NCBI RefSeq assembly: GCF_012849095.1
Contig: NZ_CP051680.1
Location: 3,808,501 to 3,872,500 of the forward strand
Length of the DNA: 64,000 nt
Reading direction: 5' to 3'
Source: Cohnella herbarum
Lineage (GTDB): Bacteria > Bacillota > Bacilli > Paenibacillales > Paenibacillaceae
The stretch's first letter is position 1; every line of letters begins with the position of its first letter. The notes under the pieces are model-generated. The model worked only from the letters and a program-made list of their open reading frames with translations. It did no database searches and was not told where the DNA came from. Position numbers and translations under genes: made by a program. This document shows positions 46,901 to 53,100 of the stretch, piece after piece.

Positions 46901-47115
46901 ACGACCTCCGCTCTGGAAATCGTTTGATTCGGTTTAAAGCTCCCATCCGCATACCCTTTTACTAGCCCTCTAGCTATCCATGAAGAAATCGTATCCTTTG
47001 CCCAGCTATTCTCGATATCCGATGAAGTCTTGGCAAGGGCGAACCCCGATGATGAACCGAACAGGTATACAACGGACAAAAATAAAACGATGATACCCTT
47101 TAGAGATTTTTTCAA
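40942..47115 (-). CDS. SLH-domain surface protein with nineteen 75-residue repeats
   Basis: A 2,057-residue protein starting at TTG 47115 (AAGGAAG about 9 nt upstream; MKKSLKGIIVLFLSVVYLF signal peptide, to about residue 28). Three N-terminal SLH domains (about 33-200; GYADGSFKPNQTISRAEVV, GYPDGTFKPNEKISRQELA, GFADRTFKPLKLATRAEVI) are followed by a beta-solenoid-like region (about 205-345), a beta domain and a Gly/Ser/Pro linker. Residues about 472-1893 are nineteen 75-residue repeats (GDGTDTQGAIDTAQ...ALPSSTAKTALEARL..VQATIDDAQ), predicted helical and reminiscent of the Cry1Ac D-VI-related/FIVAR helical modules of surface proteins. Residues 1896-2057 include an Ig-like tail. Inference: a long helical stalk fixed to the wall by SLH. 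Confidence 0.88.
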   Translation of the reverse strand: MKKSLKGIIVLFLSVVYLFGSSSGFALAKTSSDIENSWAKDTISSWIARGLVKGYADGSFKPNQTISRAEVVALINRAFGITGDSSSTFKDVRTSDWFYKDAITATAAGYMSGYPDGTFKPNEKISRQELAAITAKLLKLSSSESYQNYEDTRNSPEWSKGAIGAVIDAKVMGGFADRTFKPLKLATRAEVIVILDKALKLKGNIVTIYDKPGTYGPTQGNQAIDGSVMIKAAGVTLQNLAIKGDLRLGADIGEGEARLKGVTVKGNTTVEGGGVNSVHFENSVLAKVIVNKKDGSVRIVVEGTSTIQEIVLQSGAILEYKEASGRGIDTVVLSELLPENSNVVLAGTFETVDVLSQRIRISIPEGSVRNLHVAPSAVDTNIEIGKEAGIVALVLDAVTKVAGAGQVDKATINVNGSALEKKPTTLEVKDGVVANVGGEKVGSAPSGGGASGPSGPSAPSGPSAQEVAATAAVVAAETMAGGLAGDGTDAQSAIDAALSKKEAASELITALPSGTSKTALAARLTVVQTKIDDAQADLDAVSNATESVGVAETTAAVLAGDGTDEQETIDAVQTDHDTASGLVTALPNSTAKTALAARLTVVQALIGDTQSVLDAVIAATASVVAAITAAGGLMGDGSDTQGAIDAAQTNHDTASGLVEALPDSTVKTALQVRLAAVQPVIDDVQEIVDTVVAAAASVVVAETTANGLTGDGTDAQGAIDMAQADHDEAVDAVTGLPSSTAKTALEARLTVVQATIDNAQSDLDAVIAATASVAAAEAAANELAGDGTDEQSAIDTAVTGYDEALELVEALPSSTAKTALGVRLATVQSAIGDAKSDMDAVLAATISVEVAETAADGLAGDGTDGQGAVDAAQAKRDTASGLVMALPDSTAKTALEARLAAVQAMIDDVQDVVDAVAVVTESVVLAETAADELAGDGTDTQGAIDAAQTKKDAASASVTDLPDSVSKTALEARLAAVQSAIDGAQDVGDALIAATTSVATAEAGADELAGDGTDTQDAIDTAQTDHDIASVLVTALPSSTSKTALAARLTTVQATIDDAQSVLDAVIAATASVVTAEAAADGLMSDGSDTQGAIDGAQTNHDTASGMVTALPSSTAKTALAARLAAVQATIDDAQDVVDTVVTAAESVVVAETTADGLAGDGTDVQSVIDTAQTKHDTASGLVTALPSSTAKTVLAARLAAVQVNIDDAQSSLDAVMAATASVVAAETAANGLLGDGSDTQGVIDAAQSNHNTASALVTALPDSTVKIALGARLVTVQTAIDDAQDIVNIVVTATASVAVAETTADGLAGDGTDAQDVIDTVQTNHDTSSVLVTALPNSTAKTALVTRLANVQAKIDEAQSNLDDVIAATASVVTAEGVAADLLGDGTDTQSVIDTAQTNRDTASVLVTALPSSMAKTALEARLTVVQATIDDAQSDLDAVIAATASVVTAETAADGLMGDGSDTQGAIDAAQTNHETASVLATALPDSTVKTALGARLVTVQITIDDAQAVVNIVVTATGSVAVAETTADGLAGDGTDAQDAIDTAQTDHDSASALVTALPNSTSKTALEARLSAVQAAIDDAQSDLDDVIAATASVGAAETTTAGLIGDGTDTQGAIDTAQTNHDTASGLVSTLPSSTAKTALEARLTVVQATIDDVQSVLDAVIAATVSVIAAETAADGLMGDGSDTQGAVDAAQTSHDTASGLVTVLPNSTAKTGLETRLVTVQTTIDDAQDVVDIVVIATASVLAAETTAGGLAGDGTDTQGAIDTAQTDYDTASGLVTALPSSTSKTALEARLIAAQATIDDAQSDLDAVIAATASVVAVETTAAGLIGDGSDAQNAIDTAQTDQDTASGLVTALPSSTAKIALEARLTAVQATIDDAQDALNIVIALQEAIDEASSLTGSTYTSSTWATLQGALALPQTTLEEKAIKAVAINDALHSLIVRIVTSIVINLISGSNPYFLFPQYAGETSHVTLMAQVRDQFGEVMGSERLTWSHDSTGVNDYLVDSSFGGTRPNTFDFKIYNDRTARTVTITATSLTDPSVKGNIIMSIIK
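41434..45699 (-). repeat. Nineteen tandem 225-bp (75-residue) coding repeats
   Basis: Units start every 225 nt from 45699 downwards; the last is 3 residues short. Units 11-13, 14-16 and 17-19 (43449 to 41434) form three tandem copies of a 675-bp higher-order unit: first member with GDGSD and an IVV-type end, second with AVAETTADGLAGDGTD, third with SDLDAVIAATAS or SVLDAVIAATVS. Units 9-10 resemble the first two members. This implies recent unequal exchange. Confidence 0.9.
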
Positions 47116-47212
47116 CTGGGCACTTCCTTTTTATTCTATTATTTTGGACGACATGCTCCACTAAATACTAAATGCCTAAGGTAAAATGGCGGTAAAACGA
47201 CAACATATTTCA

Positions 47213-47250
47213 ACAAAAAAAGACCGAAAGCCCTAAGGACTTTCGGATCT
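47213..47250 (-). terminator. Rho-independent terminator of the DISM-type kinase gene
   Basis: On the minus strand AGATCCGAAAGTCC pairs with GGGCTTTCGGTCT around a short loop and is followed by seven T. It lies about 13 nt after the kinase stop at 47263. Confidence 0.82.
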
Positions 47251-47262
47251 CGCATGATAAGT

Positions 47263-49263
47263 TTATTTCCCTGCGCCCACTACCGGCAACGTGAAATAAA
47301 ATCGACTTCCTTTCCCCGGCTCGCTCTCTGCCCAAATCTCGCCGCCATGCGTCTCGACGATTTCCTTGGCAATCGCGAGACCGAGTCCGCTGCCTTGCGC
47401 TTCGCCTTCCTTGTAGTGTCGCTGGAAGATGTGCGTCACTTGCTCCGCCCCGATTCCATGACCCGTATCTCCTACCATGATGCAGACGGAATGCTTCTCT
47501 AACGAAGCCTGCAAAGTAATCGTGCCGTTCGGCAGGGTAAACTTGCAAGCGTTGTCGACCAGATTGGATAACACGCGCTTGATTAAGAAGGGATCCATCC
47601 AGACATCCGCATCCGTTTCGAATGGCGGAATCGCAAGCACGCATCGCCGACCGGTATATTCGATGTCTGCCGCCAATTCCTTGCCTATCTCCTCGAACCA
47701 ATCATAGAAAATGACCATCCGCAAATCAGCGCTTCCCGAAGCGACCTCGCTGCGGCTTAAGGCCAAAAAATCGTCGATAAACCGATTGATATCGAGAACC
47801 TTATCATGAACGTTTCGCAAGATTCGTTCCTGATGCTCCGGCCTCGTTTCGAACTTATGGATCAGCGCTCCAATGCCGCTCTGTACATAAGAGAGAGGAC
47901 TGCGAACGTCGTGCGAAATATTTTGCAGCATTTGCGAGCGGAAGGTTTCCGATACGATCAGCTCATCGTTAGCGCGTTTCAAGCTTTCCGTTCGTTCATC
48001 CACCGTTTTCTTCAAATTTACGTTCCAATCGGAGAGCGTTTGTACCAGCTCTTGCTGCGCGTTTTCTTCCTTCTTGCGCATTTGATTCATGAGCGCGTAC
48101 ATCAAAATCGCGATAAATATAAAGTCGCCGAGCAAACCGAATTGCGAAGCGAAACGAGTGAACGTATTATTGGGCAGCAGGCCGTAAAGCAGCAACGCTT
48201 TAGGCACGATAGCGAATAGAATAACCGGTATTTTGGGAATCGCCAGATAGAAGGCGATACGGTCCCCTTTTCTCGCGCATAGAACGACAATAACTATCGC
48301 CAAGAATAAACTGCCATACTTGAACCAAAATAAAAATTGCGCCATGCCCAGCGGATAGAAAAATAGGATGCTTATACAAATAATCGGGCAGATTACGTTC
48401 AAGAAACGGCAAATCCACTTAGCCGTTGGAGAGTCGGTGCGGGGAAACAAAATTTTCGCTAAAAATAAGGTACCGAACCAGCGACCCAGCACGTAGAAGA
48501 AATCATATACGGCGGACGGACTGTGCCATATTCCCTCTCCCATCTCCTGTCCTATCAATCGACCGGTGCCGAATAAAGGCAGCATAAACCCGTTCCAGGT
48601 TAACATGACCGTACAAAAGACCGCCACATTAAGCATATAGTACAAGTAAGCTCTATTGCGCGTATACAAGAAAAGCACGATCTGGAACACCGCAATAACC
48701 GTAATCATCCCATAGTAGAATCCATAAAACAGCAATTCATTGGACATCTTGTCGTACATAGACGACTGCGCCATTAAACGAAGCGGAATGATCATCGAAC
48801 CATACGTCTCGAAGCGCATGTAAATCGTCGTTTTTTGTCCTTGCGGCAAGGTGATCTCATAGGAAGGATAAAGCCGGTTTTTCGTGATTAGCGTTTTCGT
48901 AGGATAGATATCGATTTTGTCCATTATCGAATTGATTACGGAGAGTTCCCATCTATCGTTAGAGGATTCATTGTTAATCGTGACGCGGACCCAATACGCG
49001 GATGAAGTATAACCAAAGGAGGATTTACCTCTCGCCGGTTGAAACTGATTCTGCAACTCGGGAGATTGCAAATCGTCCATGGTCCATTGTCGCTGAGCGT
49101 CTTCCAATACGTCCATTCGCGCGTTGATCGAATAACCGGATTCGTTATCCGCTAACGAAAGTTCGGATCCTCCCGTAGTTCCCATAGCGTTAATGGCGGG
49201 AGAGAACGCTACCGAGCAGAAAACATATAACATGATCATGATATACAGGATTCGCATGATCAT
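47263..49263 (-). CDS. Sensor histidine kinase with 7TMR-DISM sensor part
   Basis: A 666-residue kinase. ATG 49263 is 5 nt after GGAGG; a second ATG two codons later is possible. A signal/anchor segment (about 1-25) precedes an extracellular DISMED2-like domain (about 40-165; SSAYWVRVTINNES, GQKTTIYMRFETYGSMIIPL), seven membrane helices (about 175-385), a coiled linker, HisKA with NISHDVRSPLSYVQSG (His451) and HATPase_c (NLVDNACKFTLPNG, GDTGHGIG, GSGLGLAIAKEI). It is divergent from the OmpR-type regulator gene at 49406, its likely partner, across 142 nt. DISM domains often bind carbohydrate; a cell-wall or polysaccharide cue is inference. Confidence 0.92.
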   Translation of the reverse strand: MIMRILYIMIMLYVFCSVAFSPAINAMGTTGGSELSLADNESGYSINARMDVLEDAQRQWTMDDLQSPELQNQFQPARGKSSFGYTSSAYWVRVTINNESSNDRWELSVINSIMDKIDIYPTKTLITKNRLYPSYEITLPQGQKTTIYMRFETYGSMIIPLRLMAQSSMYDKMSNELLFYGFYYGMITVIAVFQIVLFLYTRNRAYLYYMLNVAVFCTVMLTWNGFMLPLFGTGRLIGQEMGEGIWHSPSAVYDFFYVLGRWFGTLFLAKILFPRTDSPTAKWICRFLNVICPIICISILFFYPLGMAQFLFWFKYGSLFLAIVIVVLCARKGDRIAFYLAIPKIPVILFAIVPKALLLYGLLPNNTFTRFASQFGLLGDFIFIAILMYALMNQMRKKEENAQQELVQTLSDWNVNLKKTVDERTESLKRANDELIVSETFRSQMLQNISHDVRSPLSYVQSGIGALIHKFETRPEHQERILRNVHDKVLDINRFIDDFLALSRSEVASGSADLRMVIFYDWFEEIGKELAADIEYTGRRCVLAIPPFETDADVWMDPFLIKRVLSNLVDNACKFTLPNGTITLQASLEKHSVCIMVGDTGHGIGAEQVTHIFQRHYKEGEAQGSGLGLAIAKEIVETHGGEIWAESEPGKGSRFYFTLPVVGAGK

Positions 49264-49295
49264 TTTCCCCTCCGAAAGCTTCCTAGTTACTTTGA

Positions 49296-49323
49296 ATTCT
49301 AGCAATAATTCGTAGATTTACAA
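49296..49323 (-). promoter_or_regulatory. Possible promoter of the DISM-type kinase gene
   Basis: On the minus strand TTGTAA (49318-49323) and TAGAAT (49296-49301) are 16 nt apart, about 33 nt before the start at 49263. Match to consensus is moderate (4/6 and 5/6). Confidence 0.4.
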
Positions 49324-49359
49324 CCCCTTAACGCGCGTCCTTCTTTTATTCCGACAAAA

Positions 49360-49389
49360 TTGATAAAATAAGAAGCAAAACAATATTCT
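49360..49389 (+). promoter_or_regulatory. Possible promoter of the OmpR-type regulator gene
   Basis: TTGATA (49360-49365) and TATTCT (49384-49389) are 18 nt apart in an AT-rich stretch, ending 16 nt before ATG 49406. If the ATG at 49418 is used, the leader is longer and fits better. Confidence 0.4.
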
Positions 49390-49405
49390 CATTTTATAGA
49401 AGAGG

Positions 49406-50116
49406 ATGTTAGCATTCATGACGGCAACCATTTTAACCGTTGACGACGATATTCAAATGCAAGAAATGCTACATTTATTTCTGACGAACGCAGGCTTCCA
49501 TGTGCTGCAAGCTTATAACGGCGAACAATGCCTTGCTCATCTTCGAAGTAAACAACCGGATCTTATTCTGCTGGACATTCAAATGCCGGATATGGATGGC
49601 ATCACGTTATGCCGCCGCATCAGAAGCCTGTTTCAGCTTCCGATCTTGTTTCTGACGGGAAAACTGCAGATTGAAGATAAATTAAACTCCCTGCAGTCCG
49701 GGGGTGACGATTATATGACCAAACCGTTCGATCCTCTGGAATTGATCGCCAGAGTCAAATCCCATTTGCGCTGGGGGATGCTTCTTGCAGAAACGAAGGA
49801 ACCCGGCCGCAAGCTGGTCTTTCCCGGACTCGAAATCGATATGGAGCGATTGATGGTTACAGCGAACGGGAAACCCGTCATTTTGCTGGCTAAAGAGATG
49901 CATCTGCTGCTGACGCTCGCGCAAAACCAGCACAGGGTTTATCATCCGAGGCAGCTCTACGAGTTAATTTGGATCGATCCGGCTGGGTATTCGTCCGATA
50001 TTATCAAAGTTCACATCAATAGGTTGCGCAAAAAAATAGAAGTCGATCCGATGACACCGAAATTCATCCACACGGTCAGAGGTTTTGGCTACAAATTCGA
50101 TTCGACCGAATATTAA
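49406..50116 (+). CDS. Response regulator, OmpR/PhoB family
   Basis: A 236-residue regulator. The receiver domain (about 6-120) has acidic DDD at 13-15, phospho-acceptor Asp57 in LLDIQMPDMDG and the conserved Lys in MTKPFDP. The C-terminal winged helix (about 135-232) has HTVRGFGYKFD at its end. AGAAGAGG abuts ATG 49406 directly, so the in-frame ATG at 49418 (MTATILTVDDD), 12 nt after it, may be the true start. It is divergent from the DISM kinase gene and ends against a shared terminator with the convergent SLH gene. Confidence 0.92.
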   Translation: MLAFMTATILTVDDDIQMQEMLHLFLTNAGFHVLQAYNGEQCLAHLRSKQPDLILLDIQMPDMDGITLCRRIRSLFQLPILFLTGKLQIEDKLNSLQSGGDDYMTKPFDPLELIARVKSHLRWGMLLAETKEPGRKLVFPGLEIDMERLMVTANGKPVILLAKEMHLLLTLAQNQHRVYHPRQLYELIWIDPAGYSSDIIKVHINRLRKKIEVDPMTPKFIHTVRGFGYKFDSTEY

Positions 50117-50151
50117 GCGACACTCCGCCTCTTCCGCGAGCTACACCAAAA

Positions 50152-50181
50152 GAAATAGAGGGGCTTCCGCCCCTCTATTTC
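50152..50181. terminator. Bidirectional terminator between convergent genes
   Basis: GAAATAGAGGGGC (50152-50164) and GCCCCTCTATTTC (50169-50181) form a perfect 13-bp stem with a TTCC loop. It sits between the ends of the OmpR-type regulator (50116) and the SLH gene (50183). Short T-rich tracts flank it on both strands. Confidence 0.85.
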
Positions 50182-50182
50182 G

Positions 50183-53100
50183 CTATATCAGATTCGATTT
50201 TTGCAACAATCTCTGTACCATGGTTGCAACTTCGGCGCGGGTCATATAACCCTTCGGTACTAGTAAATCCCCTTCTCTCCCAATGACAATGCCAGCCTGC
50301 ACAATGTCCGCAACGCTGCTTCGCGCCCATGAGGACACTCCGCTCGCATCTTCGAACGGGTGAAGCGTAGCGTCTGCCGATTGTTCGATCAGCTTATCTT
50401 TCAGATCGGTTATCGCCATCGCCTTCGACAGAATAACCATTGCCTGTTCTCTCGTAATTTTGTCATTCGGTCGGAACGTACCGTCTTCCAAGCCGCTGAT
50501 AAGCCGATGCGAATAAGCCGTACTGATAGCGCTGCTATACCAAATCTCCGACTTCACATCCGAGTATGGCGTTACTCCACTCTCCAGCTTAAGTCCTAAT
50601 CCGCGTACGAGGATGGCGGCAAATTCGGCGCGGGTAATTTCTAAGTTAGGACTGAAAATCCTGTTACCCGTTCCGTAGACGACCATCCGGGACCCCATGT
50701 CGTTAACGGCATTTTTCGCCCAATGTTTCTCCGCATCGCTGAATTCGATTGGATGCCATACGACCGCATATGCGCTATTGGTTAAGCTGTTGATTTGGGC
50801 CTCGTACTTCCCGTTAATATTTCGGACCTTTGTCGGTACATGTCGTACCGATCCGTCCTGCTCAACGACGACTCCCGTCGTAATCTTGCTTGAATCGGCC
50901 TCATCCGGGATCGTAATCGTTCTCTCCACATAGGAGGCGAAATTCGTTACGTCTACGATCTTATCTCCATAAATGGCTCTCACCGTAAAGCTCAGCGGCT
51001 GAGCGACAAGCGTGAGCCGATCTTTGACTGCGGCGTTCTCCACAACCTTCAACGTATCCGCCGTCGGTATGGCAATTTCAATCCGCACCTTAATGTCTTG
51101 TAAATGAATTAATTCGCCGACTTGTTCGGATATCGCGCGGATATTGATCTGTTGAGCTGGTAGCGTGTACGTCGCATGGTCGGTTTTGAACTCCAGAACG
51201 GCTTGCTTGTCCTCCATGTTCTTCACCATTTGACCGTTCAGTTCACCAACGGTAATATCGAATCTTTGGTTGATCGGAATCGTGACTATGGCATGCTGCC
51301 CTTCCGCCGCGAGTCTCTCATCCAGCTTTTTCTGATCCACTGCGACGGTCATTACGGTGTGATTGTCTCGCTTAGAGATCGTTGCAATTCCGGCATTTTC
51401 GACTTTCCCGTTAACAAGGATATCCACGCCTTCGTTCGTTGCCGACGGTGCCGTTGGAGTCGAAGGCTGAGACGGCGTAGAGTTGCCGTTATCGCCGGAT
51501 GGCGGTGCTTTCGGAACAATTGCGTTAGACTGTGCGGAAGCCGTGCTTTTCCCCGCGCTATTGATCGCTTTTACGGTAAAGGTATAGCTTGTTCCATTCG
51601 TCAATCCTGTGAGCGTAATCGGACTTGCTCCTCCGATCACGACCGCATTTCCCGGCGAAGCGGTCACTTCATATCCCGTAATCGGACTTCCGCCGTTATC
51701 GATCGGAGGCGTAAACGTAATAACAGCTTGTCCATTACCTGCTTCTGCCGTCACATTAGTCGGCGTTCCCGGTAAGGTTGACGGAGTCGCGCCGATTTGA
51801 TTCGAAGCCGCGCTCAAGCCCCCCGGGTTTTCTGCTTTAACGATAAAGTAATAGGTAATGCCGTTAACCAAGTTCGGTACGCTATAGGTAGCAGAAGTTA
51901 CGGTAGCAACCTCGACCATGCTGGCTTGGCTCGCATCCGTTGCCATGTAAATACGATAATTCGTCGCATCCGATACTGTATTCCAGCTCAGAGAAACTTG
52001 ACGGTCTCCGCCCGCGGCCACAAGATTTTGCGGATTCGCGGGAGCATTCGGCAAGTTCACCGCTTGCGTTACGGTAAACTTTACAGGCATCAATTGATCC
52101 GCGGATACATTGACCGTTGTCGTATAAGTTCCCGCAGGCAATCCGTCTTTGGCGTGAATGTCAAAGCTTGTCGATCCGCCCCTTGTTAAAGAGGTAGAGT
52201 CTAGCTGCGTCATTACAAAATCATTGGCATTCATACCGCTAAGATTTACGGACAGGTTGTTCAAGCTTACGGTACCCGAATTCAAAATCGTGATGGATTT
52301 ATTCTCCTGCGCACCTGAAATATAACCCTGAGTAAGCGCCGTTAACGTCTGATTCCCGATTGCAGCGATTGAATAGATAGGGGCCTCGGTAACCATAATG
52401 ACGGCTGTTCCCGTCTTGCTGCTATCGAAATTCGAAGTAGCGGTAATCGTATAGTTCTTCGGCATTGCGTCCGCTGCGACAGTTACATTACCGGTGTTGT
52501 CCACTGCAACTTGTTCGGGATCGCTGCTTGTCCACGTTACCGTCTCATCCGCGTCTCCGACCGCATCAACCGCGACATCTAATTGCTTGCTTGTTCCTTG
52601 CATTACGTTTTCCGTACTTGGGGTGACGATGACGCTGTTAATTACCGGCGTTTCGACGACCGTGATCGTAGCTATTCCGACTTTACTGCTATCGAAAACC
52701 GAGGTGGCTTTAATCATATAATTGCCCAAATCCGCACCCGCCGCAACGGTTACTTTCCCATAGTTGTCCACCGCTACGTCTCCGTCGCTCGGTGACCATG
52801 TGACAGTCTCATCCGCTCCGCCTGCCGCATCTACCTGAGCGGTAAGTTGCGTCTCTCCGCCTCGCGCAACATTTTTGCTGCTCGGGGAGACGATGACGCT
52901 TCTAATCGCCGGAGCTTCGGTAACCGTAATGACGGCTTCTCCCGTCTTGCTATTATCAAAATTCGAAGTAGCGGTAATCGTATAGTTCTTCGGCGTTGCG
53001 TCCGCTGCGACAGTTATATTGCCGGTGTTGTCCACTGCAACTTGTTCGGGATCGCTGCTTGTCCACGTTACCGTCTCATCCGCGTCTCCGACCGCATCAA

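Noticed and set aside
49264..49305. Upstream ATG (49305) as the kinase start
   Set aside because: It adds 14 non-signal residues ahead of the GGAGGGG site, which clearly serves the ATG at 49263.
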